In this document: piece after piece, positions 1 through 14,114 of the stretch
How the letters are laid out: each line of letters starts with the position of its first letter
Numbering within the stretch: the stretch's first letter is position 1
Assembly (NCBI GenBank): GCA_038184435.1
Contig: CP116227.1
Coordinates: 1,116,001 to 1,180,000, forward strand
From: Nocardioides alkalitolerans
Lineage (GTDB): Bacteria > Actinomycetota > Actinomycetes > Propionibacteriales > Nocardioidaceae
Direction of reading: 5' to 3'
DNA length: 64,000 nt
The notes under the pieces: model-generated
Databases searched by the model: none
Seen by the model: the letters and a program-made list of their open reading frames with translations, nothing else
What the model was told of the DNA's origin: nothing
Translations under genes and position numbers: made by a program

Positions 1-2
1 CG

Positions 3-1187
3 TTCATCTACCAGCCGGACTCGGTCGAGACGGTGGGCCAGTCCGTCATCCACGACGACGACGTCGCCTTCTCCAACGCCCGCGAGCCGCTCGCCCAGGC
101 GTTCAAGCCGGCCGGCGGTGCCGACGAGGACGCGTTCGCGGTCGTCGTCAACCACTTCAAGTCGAAGAGCCCGTCGGGCGCGCCCAGCAGCGGCGACAAC
201 GCCAACGGCGAGCAGGGCGCGTGGAACGGCGACCGCGTCCGCCAGGCCGCGTCCCTCGCCGACTTCACGGCCCAGTTCGCGAACGAGATGGACACCGAGG
301 CGGTCTTCCTCACGGGTGACTTCAACTCCTACACCCAGGAGGACCCGCTGCGGCTGCTGTACGACGAGGGCTACACCGACATCGCCTCCGAGGGCGAGTG
401 GAGCTACAGCTTCAGCGGCATGTCGGGCTCCCTCGACCACGTGCTCGCCAACGAGGCGGCCGCCGCGATGGTGACCGGCTCGGACATCTGGGAGATCAAC
501 GCGGTCGAGTCCGTGGCCTACGAGTACAGCCGGTACAACTACAACGCGACCGACTTCTACGCGCCGGACCCCTACCGCTCGTCGGACCACGAGCCGCACG
601 TCGTGGGCATCGCGGTCGGCGAGGCGGAGCCGGCCCCGGCCACGGTCGTCGCCCCCGGCACCGTGCAGAACGCGTACGGCGACGTCGTGCGCGTGCCGGT
701 CGAGATCGAGACCGAGGGCGCGGCCGGCGGCCGGGTCGACCTGCACTGGAACGGCGGCATCATCGGCTCGGCCGACGTCGTCGACGGCCAGGCGGTCGTC
801 GAGGTGCCGCGTCGCGTGCTCCTGCCCAAGTCGTACCGCGTGCTGGTGCGCTACAGCGGCGACGCGACCACGCAGGCGGCGGACGGCGGCGTGACCATCC
901 AGGTCGGCAAGGCGCGCACCAACCTCCTGCTGAGCGCGACGCAGCCCCTGCCGGCCGGTCGCAGCGGCACGCTGACGATCCGCATCGGCAACTCGTCGGG
1001 CTTCCCGGCGACCGGATGGGTCAACGTGGTCTACGGCGGCAAGGCGTTCCGCGTCTTCGCCGTCCGGGGACTCGCGACGGTCACCCTGCAGCCGGGTCGC
1101 ACCGGCACGCACCGGGCGAGCGTCTACTACGAGGGCAGCGGCACGGTGTCGCCCGCGTTCGGCGTGCTCTCCATCCGGGTCGGCTGA
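3..1187 (+). CDS. Secreted ExeM/NucH-type endonuclease, C-terminal part
   Basis: The reading frame is open from the first bases of the window, so the 5' end and any signal peptide lie outside. The visible part carries the C-terminal half of an endonuclease/exonuclease/phosphatase fold: a TGDFNSY motif, then SLDHVLAN and SSDHEPH, which match the Asp/Asn and Asp-His metal and catalytic motifs of this phosphoesterase family. About 200 further residues follow, rich in Val, Thr and Gly, that read as Ig-like beta-sandwich repeats. The family degrades DNA outside the cell for nutrition or biofilm turnover. No LPXTG motif or C-terminal membrane anchor is visible, so release or non-covalent attachment is likely. 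Substrate choice is inferred from family only. Confidence 0.85.
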   Translation, partial: FIYQPDSVETVGQSVIHDDDVAFSNAREPLAQAFKPAGGADEDAFAVVVNHFKSKSPSGAPSSGDNANGEQGAWNGDRVRQAASLADFTAQFANEMDTEAVFLTGDFNSYTQEDPLRLLYDEGYTDIASEGEWSYSFSGMSGSLDHVLANEAAAAMVTGSDIWEINAVESVAYEYSRYNYNATDFYAPDPYRSSDHEPHVVGIAVGEAEPAPATVVAPGTVQNAYGDVVRVPVEIETEGAAGGRVDLHWNGGIIGSADVVDGQAVVEVPRRVLLPKSYRVLVRYSGDATTQAADGGVTIQVGKARTNLLLSATQPLPAGRSGTLTIRIGNSSGFPATGWVNVVYGGKAFRVFAVRGLATVTLQPGRTGTHRASVYYEGSGTVSPAFGVLSIRVG

Positions 1188-1232
1188 ACCGGCCGCACCC
1201 GCGCTCCACCGGCGGCGGGGGAGGATGGGGCC

Positions 1233-1733
1233 ATGAGCCCTGATCCGCACCCCGCCGCCGTCGAGGCCCTCGACGCGCTCGTCGCGTCGGGGGCCTCGCT
1301 CGCTGTCGCGGAGTCCCTGACCGGTGGCCGGGTCGCGGCGGCCCTCACCGGCGTGCCCGGCGCCTCCCGGGTGTTCCGGGGCGGCGTCGTGTCCTACGCG
1401 ACGGAGGCCAAGGTGGGCGTCCTCGGTGTGCCGACGGAGGTGGTGGAGCGCGACGGCGTCGTCTCCGCCGCGTGCGCCGAGGCGATGGCCCGGGGCGCGG
1501 CCCGCCTGCTCGCGGCCACGCACGCCGTGGCCACGACCGGGGTCGCGGGACCGGACGAGCAGGAGGGCAAGCCCGTGGGCACCGTGTTCGTCGGCGTCCT
1601 CACGCCCGGCGGCGTGCGCAGCGAGCGGCTCGACCTCGCCGCCGCGGACGGACGGGCGGGCATCCAGGAGGCGACCGTGGCCGGCGCGCTGCGCCTGCTC
1701 GTCGCCGCCGTGCGGGAGGATCCGCACCACTGA
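1233..1733 (+). CDS. cinA: CinA C-terminal-type nicotinamide-nucleotide amidase
   Basis: A 166-residue stand-alone CinA C-terminal domain, the PncC activity that deamidates nicotinamide mononucleotide to nicotinate mononucleotide in pyridine nucleotide recycling. The signature AESLTGGRVAAALTGVPGAS near residues 27-46, with the following GGVVSYA, is characteristic, as is TTGVAGPD near residue 105. The N-terminal molybdopterin-binding-like domain of full CinA is absent, as in many actinobacteria. A GGAGG ribosome site lies 8-12 bases before the ATG. It lies upstream of clgR and, further on, recA, an order seen in many actinobacterial genomes; pgsA, often the preceding gene, is replaced here by the nuclease. 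Confidence 0.9.
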   Translation: MSPDPHPAAVEALDALVASGASLAVAESLTGGRVAAALTGVPGASRVFRGGVVSYATEAKVGVLGVPTEVVERDGVVSAACAEAMARGAARLLAATHAVATTGVAGPDEQEGKPVGTVFVGVLTPGGVRSERLDLAAADGRAGIQEATVAGALRLLVAAVREDPHH

Positions 1734-1751
1734 CTCGCGGAAGGTGCCGAC

Positions 1752-1778
1752 GGGATGAAACAGGGATCGGGTAGCGTT
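1752..1778 (+). promoter_or_regulatory. Candidate clgR promoter
   Basis: A TAGCGT hexamer at 1772-1777 fits an actinobacterial -10. The same stretch can be read as an ECF-type promoter, GGGAT at 1752-1756 and CGTT at 1775-1778. That reading is attractive because clgR in mycobacteria is driven by the ECF factor SigE, but the -35 half departs from the usual GGAAC. Either way the transcript would have a leader of about 35-40 bases. Confidence 0.35.
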
Positions 1779-1817
1779 GCACACCACCTGAGGGTCCCGA
1801 TCAGAAAGGACAGCCGC

Positions 1818-2141
1818 ATGGTGCTCTACCGGCACTCACTGGGCGACGTCCTCCGTCGTCGTCGCGTGCAGCAGGGCATGACCCTGCGCGAGGTCTCGGC
1901 GGGAGCCCGGGTGAGCCTCGGCTACATCTCCGAGGTGGAGCGCGGCCAGAAGGAGGCGTCGAGCGAGCTGTTGGCGTCGCTGTGCGCCGCCCTCGACGTC
2001 CCGTTGTCGACGGTGCTGCTCGAGGTGAGCAGCGAGGTCGCCCGCGAGGAGTCGCTCGCGGCGCCCGTGCCGATCACCGTGTCGGCGCGTCCGTCCCGTC
2101 CGCGTCCGGAGCCCGACGCGGTGGTCGCCTCCGCGGCCTGA
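1818..2141 (+). CDS. clgR: ClgR-family XRE transcriptional activator
   Basis: A 107-residue protein with a helix-turn-helix near residues 8-62; the motif LREVSAGARVSLGYISEVER is nearly diagnostic of ClgR, the activator of clp protease, lon and other proteostasis genes in actinobacteria. The ATG at 1818 is chosen because AGAAAGGA lies just upstream; an in-frame upstream codon at 1755 has no such site. The C-terminus ends in Ser-Ala-Ala. In studied ClgR proteins a C-terminal Ala-Ala makes the protein a ClpP1P2 substrate, giving a feedback loop, so the tail suggests the same here. Position between cinA and the recA region matches the mycobacterial and streptomycete arrangement. Confidence 0.88.
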   Translation: MVLYRHSLGDVLRRRRVQQGMTLREVSAGARVSLGYISEVERGQKEASSELLASLCAALDVPLSTVLLEVSSEVAREESLAAPVPITVSARPSRPRPEPDAVVASAA

Positions 2142-2164
2142 CGGCCGCCCTCGTCCGCTCCCGC

Positions 2165-2966
2165 TCAGCCCTCCGGCTGGCAGTGGGGGCACCAGTACGT
2201 CGACCGCTCGCCCCGCTCGGGGGCGTCCGTCTCCGCCCGCATCACGACCTGCACCGTCGTGCCGCACCGTCGGCACGGGTCGCCCGCGCGCCCGTAGACC
2301 CACAGCTGCTGTCCGCGGCGCAGCACGCCGGTCGTGCAGCGGGAGGAGCGCTCGCGGTTGGCGTCGAGCATGGCCTGCGAGCGGGTGAGCAGGCGTGGCA
2401 GGTCGGGCACGGCGGCGACCGGGCGGCTCGGGTGCAGCCCCATCACGAAACAGATCTCGTTGACGTAGACGTTGCCGATGCCGGCCAAGTTGCGCTGGTC
2501 GAGCAGCGCCTCGACGAGGGGACGCTCCGGACGCTCGCGGAGCCGCCGCTCGGCCTCGCGGGGATCCCAGTCGGGACCGAGCAGGTCCGGTCCGAGGTGG
2601 CCGACCGCGTCGTCCTCGTCGCTGGTCGGCATCAGGTCGACGACGCCCAGCGCGAACCCGATCGCCTGCACCGGACCGGCGGTCAGCACGACGCGCGCCT
2701 GGTGGGCGGGGCGCCGCCAGCGACCGTCGCGCGCCGTCGTGGTCTGCCAGATGCCCTCCATCTTGAGGTGGGTGTGCAGCGTCCACGCACCGCTCGCGTG
2801 CTCGAGACGGGTGAGGAGGTGCTTCCCGCGGGGGATCGTGCCGGCGTAGCGCGCCCCGTCGAGGTCGACGGTCGCGTACCGCGGCACCCGCAGGTCCACC
2901 CGGTCCAGCACGCGCCCCTGCAGCGCCCGGTCGAGGCGTCGGGCCGCCTGCAGGACGGTGTCGCCC

Positions 2967-2974
<8 letters not shown>
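2165..2974 (-). CDS. nei2: Nei2-type DNA glycosylase/AP lyase
   Basis: A 269-residue Fpg/Nei family base-excision enzyme that removes oxidised bases and nicks the abasic site. The GTG at 2974 is chosen because it places Pro2-Glu3 at the N-terminus, the Schiff-base nucleophile and catalytic acid that must follow the processed start; longer readings bury these residues. The C-terminus has a zinc finger, CRRC near residue 230 paired with CPHC near residue 265. The start overlaps the lhr stop by 8 bases, so the two are translationally coupled. The same lhr-nei pairing occurs in Mycobacterium (Rv3296-Rv3297), which supports a joint repair role. Confidence 0.93.
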
Positions 2975-7694
<4,720 letters not shown>

Positions 7695-7701
7695 GCCGTT
7701 C

Positions 7702-7724
7702 ATCCTTGCAGCGTGCACCGACAG
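7702..7724 (-). promoter_or_regulatory. PafBC-type (RecA-independent) damage promoter of lhr-nei2
   Basis: On the minus strand CTGTCGGTG (7716-7724), eight bases, then AAGGAT (7702-7707). The published RecA-NDp/PafBC consensus is TTGTCRGTG-N8-TANNNT; this matches 8 of 9 bases of the upstream element, the exact spacing, and the A and final T of the -10. Seven bases separate it from the ATG at 7694. Confidence 0.6.
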
Positions 7725-7732
7725 TCCTGACG

Positions 7733-7766
7733 GGCCGGCCGGCCAGCCGGCCGGCCAGCTGGCCGG
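7733..7766. repeat. GGCCGGCC palindrome cluster
   Basis: A run built from GGCCGGCC and CAGCTG palindromes between the end of the acetyltransferase gene and the lhr promoter, both on the minus strand. It can fold into a strong GC hairpin and probably ends the upstream transcript, although no T-run follows. Confidence 0.5.
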
Positions 7767-7767
7767 A

Positions 7768-8298
7768 TCAGTCCCGGATCGCGTCCCCCGTCGGCATGTT
7801 GACGAGCATGCGCTGGTAGAAAGCCATGTCGATCCACTGGTCGAACTTGTTGCCGACCTCCTTGAACTCGCCCACCTTGGTGAACCCGCAGGCGACGTGC
7901 AGCCGCTCGCTCGCCGGGTTGGGCAGGGCGACCGCCGCGATGGCGGTGTGCACGCCCGAGACGGCCATCGTCTGCAGCAGGGCGGGGTAGAGGAGGCGCC
8001 CGATCCCGCGCCCGCGCACGGAGTTGTCGAGGTAGATGGACGTCTCGCGCGTCAGGTCGTAGGCGGGACGCGGCCGGAACGACCACGAGTAGGCGTAGCC
8101 GACGACATCGTCGGCGGCGTCCACCGCGACGATGAGGTGGTCGCCGGGGTGCTGGCCGTCGAGGCGCTGCCGCCAGTACTCCCGGTCGGGTGGCTCGAGG
8201 TCGAACGTCGCGAGGGAGTGCTCGACGGCGTGGTTGTAGATCGCCGAGATCCGGGGGAGGTCGTGCTCGTGGGCGGACCGCGTCGCGTAGTCGTCCAT
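7768..8298 (-). CDS. GNAT N-acetyltransferase, phosphinothricin-acetyltransferase-like
   Basis: A 176-residue single-domain GNAT protein. The acetyl-CoA pyrophosphate loop is RGRGIGRLLY near residues 113-122, preceded by the SIYLDNSVRG strand and followed by the ALPNPAS and HVACGFTKVGEF segments typical of the Pat/Bar/MnaT subgroup. Relatives acetylate the amino group of phosphinothricin, methionine sulfone or other amino-acid analogues; the substrate here cannot be read from sequence. The ATG at 8298 is chosen because the family fold begins at once after it and upstream codons encode low-complexity peptide. It appears monocistronic and sits between lhr and a divergent DinB-fold gene. Confidence 0.85.
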   Translation of the reverse strand: MDDYATRSAHEHDLPRISAIYNHAVEHSLATFDLEPPDREYWRQRLDGQHPGDHLIVAVDAADDVVGYAYSWSFRPRPAYDLTRETSIYLDNSVRGRGIGRLLYPALLQTMAVSGVHTAIAAVALPNPASERLHVACGFTKVGEFKEVGNKFDQWIDMAFYQRMLVNMPTGDAIRD

Positions 8299-8481
8299 CC
8301 GGGCATTCTGCCCCCGTGCCGACGTGACGGGCCGCAAGGGGGCCGCAGAGGGGGGCAGCAGAGGGGGCCGCGGAGGGGTCCGCCGAGAGGCGGCGCCTGG
8401 GGGACCGGATTCCCCGAGCGGCAGTGTCCCGTCCACGGTTGGCAGCCTCCGCGCTCCCCGGCGCGGCCCACCCCTGCGATC

Positions 8482-9087
8482 ATGGCCCGCGTGAGTGAGG
8501 TGACCACCGACGAGCCCTTCGTCGCAGCCGACGCCGACACCAAGGACTGGACCTGGGTGCTGGACCGTCCGTGCCCCGACTGCGGCGTCACCGCCGGGGC
8601 CGTTCCCCTGGCCGCCGTCCCCGGCCTGTTGGCCGCGGCGTCCGCGACGTGGACCACGGTGCTCGACGGGCCGGGGGTCGATCGCGAGCAGCTCCGGCGA
8701 CGCCCACGGCCGGGAGTGTGGTCCACGACGGAGTACGCCGCGCACGTCCGCGACGTGCACCGGGTCTTCGACGACCGGCTGGCCCTGGTGCTGGCCGCGA
8801 CCGGCGACGCGGGGGCCACCTTCGCGAACTGGGACCAGGACGCCGCCGCGGCCGAGGGGCGCTACGACCTCGAGGACCCCCGGGGGGTGGCTCGCGAGCT
8901 CGCGGCAGCGTCGGCCCGGGTGGCGGACCGCTACGCCGCCGTCCGCCCCGAGGACGCCGGCCGGCGCGGGCTGCGCAGCAACGGGTCCGCCTTCACGGTG
9001 ACGACGCTGGCGCGCTACCACCTGCACGACGTCCTCCACCACCTCCACGACGTCGGCGCGCCGGTGCCGGGCGGTGGCGCGGCGTGA
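8482..9087 (+). CDS. DinB/mycothiol-S-transferase-fold protein
   Basis: A 201-residue four-helix-bundle protein of the DinB superfamily. The metal-binding histidines appear as EYAAHVRDVH near residues 80-89 and YHLHDVLHHLHDV near the C-terminus. An N-terminal CPDCGV segment is typical of an actinobacterial subgroup often mislabelled as a type 12 methyltransferase. In actinobacteria the fold supports divalent-metal, mycothiol-dependent transferases, but the reaction of this member is unknown. Its stop codon overlaps the start of the DUF3046 gene by 4 bases and the next overlap follows at once, so three genes ahead of recA form one coupled unit. Confidence 0.75.
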   Translation: MARVSEVTTDEPFVAADADTKDWTWVLDRPCPDCGVTAGAVPLAAVPGLLAAASATWTTVLDGPGVDREQLRRRPRPGVWSTTEYAAHVRDVHRVFDDRLALVLAATGDAGATFANWDQDAAAAEGRYDLEDPRGVARELAAASARVADRYAAVRPEDAGRRGLRSNGSAFTVTTLARYHLHDVLHHLHDVGAPVPGGGAA

Positions 9088-9278
9088 GGCACACCGAGTT
9101 CTGGAAGCGTCTCGAGGCCGCCATCGGCCCTGGGCGGACCCGGGCCTGGGCGAACAGCCACGTCATGCCGGCGCTCGGCAACCGCACCGCGGTCGAGGCC
9201 CTGGACGCGGGGGAGGACCCGAAAGCCGTCTGGGCCGTCGTGCACCGCACGCTCGAGCTGCCCGAGTCCGAGCGGTGA
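9084..9278 (+). CDS. DUF3046 small protein upstream of recA
   Basis: A 64-residue protein that fits DUF3046 in length and composition (RHTEFWKRLEAAIGP at the N-terminus, conserved ALDAGEDPKAVWAVVH in the second half). The family is restricted to actinobacteria and is characteristically encoded just before recA; here an MFS gene is inserted between them. Function is unknown. The GTG start overlaps the preceding TGA by 4 bases and the TGA overlaps the next GTG by 4 bases. Confidence 0.85.
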   Translation: MRHTEFWKRLEAAIGPGRTRAWANSHVMPALGNRTAVEALDAGEDPKAVWAVVHRTLELPESER

Positions 9279-10606
9279 CCGCCCTCCCCGAGCCCGCCGC
9301 GGGGGTCACGGCCTTCCCGGGCGGACCGGACGAGGCCGCCCGCATCCAGCGACGTACCGTCGTGGTCCTCGTGCTGGCCCAGGCCGTCGGCGCCGTGGGC
9401 ATCACCATCGGCATCGCGACGGCGAGCCTCCTGGCCCGCGACCTGTCCGGCTCGGACGCGCAGGCCGGTCTCGCCCAGACCGCCCAGGTCGTCGGGGCCG
9501 CCGCCGCGGCGTACGTGCTCGCGGGGCTCATGGCGTCCCGGGGACGCCGGCTCGGGCTGCTCGCCGGCATGCTGACGGGCGCCGCGGGGGCCGCGCTCGC
9601 CGTGGTCGCGGGCGTGGTCGGGTCCATGGCCCTGCTGCTCGTGGGCTCGGCGCTGCTGGGCGCGATGACGGCGGCGAACAGCGGGTCGCGGTACGCCGCG
9701 GTCGACCTGGCCGCGCCGCTGCGCCGCGGTCGCGCCCTGTCGCTCGTGGTGTGGGCGACGACGATCGGTGCGGTCGCCGGCCCCAACCTGACGGGGCTGT
9801 CGGGCTGGGTCGCCGGCCGGATCGGCGTTCCCGAGCTCACCGGCCCGTTCGTGGTCGGCGCTGTCGCGATGCTGCTGGCGGCGCTCGTCGTCGGGGTGGG
9901 GCTCCGTCCCGACCCGCTGCTGACGGCGCGGCGGCTGGCGGTCGCCGATGCCGGGACCGTCCTCCCGCCGTCGGCCCGCCGCCGGGGCATCGACTGGTCG
10001 GTGGTGGGCGAGGTCCTCGCGACCCGACCCGCCGTGACGGCCGCGGTCGTGGCGCTCTCGTGCGCGCACGCGGTGATGGTCGCCGTGATGGTCATGACGC
10101 CGCTGCACATGGAGCACGGTGGGGCGGAGCTCGACGTGATCGGCCTGGTCATCAGCATCCACGTGCTCGGCATGTTCGCCTTCTCACCGGTCGTGGGACT
10201 CGTGGCCGACCGCTGGGGCCGCGGTCGCGCGCTGGGGATCGGCGCCGCCGTGCTGCTCGTCTCCCTGGGGCTCGCGGGCACGTCGCCGGAGGGGCACTCC
10301 TGGCACATCGCGACCGGCCTGTTCCTCCTGGGCCTGGGCTGGTCGTTCGCGACGGTGGCGGCGTCGACCGCGATCGCGGACGGCACCCCGCTCGAGGCGC
10401 GCACCGATGTGCAGGGCGCCTCCGACATGGTGATGGGCCTCACCGCCGCCGTCGGGGGTGCGCTCGCCGGCGTCGTGGTGGGGGCGTGGGGCTTCGGCTG
10501 GCTGGCCGCGGGGGCCGCGGTGCTCGTGCTGGTGCTGTTCGGCGCGGCCGCGGTGACGGTACGCGCGGGAACGGTGCCCACGGACGCGGAGCACGCCGCC
10601 GGCTGA
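9275..10606 (+). CDS. Major facilitator superfamily transporter
   Basis: A 443-residue integral membrane protein with about 12 hydrophobic segments. The first begins near residue 28, the loop after helix 2 carries a SRGRRLG basic patch, and a second-half loop has the DRWGRGRALG form of the MFS loop 2-3 motif. Between the halves is a cytoplasmic loop with RPDPLLTARR. Composition resembles drug or metabolite efflux carriers of the DHA type, but the substrate is not deducible. Translation is coupled to DUF3046 by a 4-base overlap, so the gene travels in the recA-proximal unit without an obvious link to repair. Confidence 0.85.
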   Translation: MTALPEPAAGVTAFPGGPDEAARIQRRTVVVLVLAQAVGAVGITIGIATASLLARDLSGSDAQAGLAQTAQVVGAAAAAYVLAGLMASRGRRLGLLAGMLTGAAGAALAVVAGVVGSMALLLVGSALLGAMTAANSGSRYAAVDLAAPLRRGRALSLVVWATTIGAVAGPNLTGLSGWVAGRIGVPELTGPFVVGAVAMLLAALVVGVGLRPDPLLTARRLAVADAGTVLPPSARRRGIDWSVVGEVLATRPAVTAAVVALSCAHAVMVAVMVMTPLHMEHGGAELDVIGLVISIHVLGMFAFSPVVGLVADRWGRGRALGIGAAVLLVSLGLAGTSPEGHSWHIATGLFLLGLGWSFATVAASTAIADGTPLEARTDVQGASDMVMGLTAAVGGALAGVVVGAWGFGWLAAGAAVLVLVLFGAAAVTVRAGTVPTDAEHAAG

Positions 10607-10642
10607 GCGTCGTCGCGACACGCCGGGCGGCGGAGTGGTCCG

Positions 10643-10665
10643 TCGAACACGTGTTCGTCTACGCT
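10643..10665 (+). promoter_or_regulatory. LexA (SOS) box and recA upstream promoter
   Basis: TCGAACACGTGTTCG at 10643-10657 contains a perfect GAAC-N4-GTTC LexA operator of the actinobacterial/Bacillus class. It lies directly before a TACGCT hexamer at 10660-10665 that can act as -10, so LexA bound here would cover the promoter. The transcript would carry a leader of about 150 bases before the recA ATG. Confidence 0.9.
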
Positions 10666-10725
10666 TGCTGTCCACAGGCACGTGATCGGGTCGAGTTCTC
10701 CCCAGGCGCCGCGAGGCGCTCAGGG

Positions 10726-10748
10726 TTGTCAGTGGCTCGGCCTAACGT
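10726..10748 (+). promoter_or_regulatory. PafBC-type RecA-independent promoter of recA
   Basis: TTGTCAGTG (10726-10734), eight bases, TAACGT (10743-10748): a perfect match to the TTGTCRGTG-N8-TANNNT consensus recognised with PafBC in mycobacteria. The expected start of transcription falls on or next to an ATG at 10756 that is in frame with recA. Confidence 0.88.
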
Positions 10749-10821
10749 CGTGCCCATGAACTCACGTGGTGGCCGCCGGCCATCGAACGACTCGGGCCGG
10801 GCCCGGAGGGAAGGACACACC

Positions 10822-11859
<1,038 letters not shown>

Positions 11860-11860
11860 G

Positions 11861-12463
11861 ATGACGGCCCGAGCGGCCGGATCGCCTGGCGCCGGCGTCC
11901 CGGGGGACGACCCCTGGGCGCCGCCGCCGGAGGACGAGGCCGTCGCGGTCCCGGACGCGGACGTCGAGCAGGTGGCGCGGACGATCCTGCTCGACCAGCT
12001 GACGGGTCGCGCGCGCAGCCGCCAGGAGCTGGCGACGAAGCTCGCGTCGCGCGACGTCCCCGAGGAGGTCGCGCAGCGCCTGCTGGACCGCTTCGAGGAG
12101 GTCGGTCTCGTCGACGACGCCGCGTTCGCCCGCACGTGGGTGGAGGGTCGTCGCTCCGCCAAGGGGCTCGCCCGGCGGGCGTTGGCGCAGGAGCTGCGCC
12201 GCAAGGGCGTCGACGACGAGGTGGCCCGCGAGGCGCTCGCCGAGGTCGAGCCCGACGACGAGACCGAGACGGCGCGCGTGCTCGTGCGCAAGAAGCTGCG
12301 GTCGATGAGCAGCCTCGAGACGCCGGTGGCCACCCGACGCCTGGTCGGCATGCTGGCGCGCAAGGGGTATGCGCCGGGCACGGCCTACAGCGTCGTGCGC
12401 GAGGAGCTGGCCGCGCGCGGCGACGAGGTCGACGAGCTCGACGGCGCCGGCGAGACCGACTGA
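11861..12463 (+). CDS. recX: Regulatory protein RecX
   Basis: A 200-residue RecX with the usual three tandem three-helix repeats after a Pro/Asp-rich N-terminal tail of about 35 residues. Recognisable elements are LLDQLTGRARSRQELATKL, then GLVDDAAFARTWVEGR, a region rich in Arg and Lys (RRALAQELRRKGV), and a final RLVGMLARKGYAPGTAYSVV. RecX binds inside the RecA filament groove and limits its activity. The ATG begins one base after the recA TGA, so it is co-transcribed with and probably coupled to recA. Confidence 0.93.
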   Translation: MTARAAGSPGAGVPGDDPWAPPPEDEAVAVPDADVEQVARTILLDQLTGRARSRQELATKLASRDVPEEVAQRLLDRFEEVGLVDDAAFARTWVEGRRSAKGLARRALAQELRRKGVDDEVAREALAEVEPDDETETARVLVRKKLRSMSSLETPVATRRLVGMLARKGYAPGTAYSVVREELAARGDEVDELDGAGETD

Positions 12464-12504
12464 GTGCTGCACCGTCCCCGCGGGCCGGATGGGATAGTGG
12501 GCGG

Positions 12505-13353
12505 GTGGATCTCTCGCCCCTGCGGCTCCAGCCGGGTCCGGTGGACCTCGCGTCCCGCCCCACGTCCGGATGGCCCGGCTTCGACGGCGACAAGGCTGCG
12601 GGCAAGGAGGCCCTCGCCGCCGTGGCCGAGGAGCTCGCCGACCTCCAGGAACGTCTCGTCGCGACCGGCCGCTCCGCGGGCACCGAGGCGCCCAGCGTGC
12701 TGCTGGTCCTCCAGGGCATGGACACGTCGGGCAAGGGCGGCACGGTGCGCAAGGTGTTCGGCCTGCTCGACCCCCAGGGCATCCGGGTCGCCGCCTTCGG
12801 CGCACCGACGCCCGACGAGCTCCGTCACGACTTCCTGTGGCGCATCGCCCCGCGGCTCCCCGGCCCGGGTCAGGTCGGCGTCTTCGACCGGTCGCACTAC
12901 GAGGACGTGCTGGCCGCCCGGGTGCGCTCCCTGGCGTCGCCGGAGGAGATCGAGCGGCGGTACGGCGCGATCAACGACTTCGAGACGGGCGTCCGTGCGG
13001 GTGGCACGCGCATCGTGAAGGTGCTGCTCCACATCTCGCCCGACGAGCAGAAGGCGCGTCTGCTCGCGCGGCTCGACGACCCGGCGAAGCACTGGAAGTT
13101 CTCGCCCGCCGACATCGACGACCGGGCGCTCTGGGCGGACTACCAGCGGGCCTACGAGATCGCCCTGGAGCGCACCCACAGCGAGCACGCACCGTGGTAC
13201 GTCGTGCCCGCCGGCTCGAAGTGGTACCGCAACCTGGTCGTCGCCCAGCTGCTCCGCGACGAGCTGCGCTCGCTCGACCTGGGCTGGCCGGCGGCGTCGT
13301 TCGACCCCGACGAGCAGCGCCGCCGCCTCACCGAGCAGGACCCGCTCGCGTGA
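12505..13353 (+). CDS. ppk2: Polyphosphate kinase 2 family nucleotide phosphotransferase
   Basis: A 282-residue PPK2 of the one-domain type, which transfers phosphate between polyphosphate and nucleoside mono- or diphosphates. The P-loop is GMDTSGKGG at residues 71-79, the Walker B region is VGVFDRSHYEDVL near residue 130, and the lid has RRYGAINDFE. The FSPADIDDRALWADYQRAYE helix is conserved in the family. Which class (AMP or ADP as acceptor) is not certain from motifs alone. Its TGA overlaps the GTG of the next gene by 4 bases, beginning an unusual trio with a HipA-like kinase and a DUF3037 protein. Confidence 0.92.
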   Translation: MDLSPLRLQPGPVDLASRPTSGWPGFDGDKAAGKEALAAVAEELADLQERLVATGRSAGTEAPSVLLVLQGMDTSGKGGTVRKVFGLLDPQGIRVAAFGAPTPDELRHDFLWRIAPRLPGPGQVGVFDRSHYEDVLAARVRSLASPEEIERRYGAINDFETGVRAGGTRIVKVLLHISPDEQKARLLARLDDPAKHWKFSPADIDDRALWADYQRAYEIALERTHSEHAPWYVVPAGSKWYRNLVVAQLLRDELRSLDLGWPAASFDPDEQRRRLTEQDPLA

Positions 13354-14114
13354 TCCCCGTCCAGCAGGTGACGCGGTACGTCACGCCGCTCCGCGAGGGC
13401 GGCAGCCTCCCGGGTGTCGTCGAGGCTGACGACCTCGGCACCTACGTCTGCAAGTTCCGTGGTGCCGGGCAGGGGCTGCGGGTGCTCGTCGCCGAGGTGC
13501 TCGTCAGCGGCCTGGCCCGGCGGCTCGACCTCCGCACGCCGCGCCTGGTCGCGCTCGACCTCACGCTGGACCTCGCGCGCTACGAGGCCGACGAGGAGGT
13601 GCAGGACCTCCTCCGGGCCAGCGTCGGCCTCAACCTGGGCGTGGACTTCCTGCCCGGCGCGTTCGGCTTCGACCACGCCGAGCCGCAGGACGCGACGGCG
13701 GCGGCTCGGATCCTCTGGCTCGACGCCTTCACGGCCAACGTGGACCGCTCGTGGCGCAACCCCAACCTGTTGCGCTGGCACGGCGACGTCTGGGCCATCG
13801 ACCACGGTGCGTCGCTCTACTTCCACCACGCCTGGGCCGGCGGCATCACCGACCCGGCCCGGTTCGCGGCCCAGCCGTGGAGCGTCGCCGACCACGTCTT
13901 CGCCGATCACGTCGCGGACCTGCCGGCCGTCGACGCCGCCGCCCGCGCCGTACTGGACGAGGACGCACTCGCGGCGATCGCCGCGGAGGTGCCCGACGAG
14001 TGGCTCGAGCCGGTCGCCGGCGCGGAGGACGCGGAGGCGGTGCGCGCGGCGTACGTGCGCTTCCTCACCGCCCGCCTCGGGTCCCGCTCCTGGCTCCCGG
14101 GGGTGGGGTCGTGA
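13350..14114 (+). CDS. HipA-like kinase-domain protein
   Basis: A 254-residue protein of the HipA-like kinase family that lacks the N-terminal subdomain of toxin HipA. An N-terminal sheet with TYVCKFRG provides a lysine in the ATP-binding position; the catalytic and metal motifs look intact as LDAFTANVDRSWRNPNLL (Asp and Asn of the HxDxxxxN-type loop) and VWAIDHGASLYFHH (the metal-binding Asp). This family is regularly paired with DUF3037, as here, rather than with the DNA-binding antitoxin HipB. No HipB-type HTH lies nearby, so a toxin role is doubtful. Substrate unknown. Confidence 0.8.
   Translation: MIPVQQVTRYVTPLREGGSLPGVVEADDLGTYVCKFRGAGQGLRVLVAEVLVSGLARRLDLRTPRLVALDLTLDLARYEADEEVQDLLRASVGLNLGVDFLPGAFGFDHAEPQDATAAARILWLDAFTANVDRSWRNPNLLRWHGDVWAIDHGASLYFHHAWAGGITDPARFAAQPWSVADHVFADHVADLPAVDAAARAVLDEDALAAIAAEVPDEWLEPVAGAEDAEAVRAAYVRFLTARLGSRSWLPGVGS

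Noticed and set aside
7733..7766. GGCCGGCC cluster as a mobile repeat or attachment site
   Set aside because: It is short, has no second copy that I can see in the window and is placed like a terminator between two genes on the same strand.
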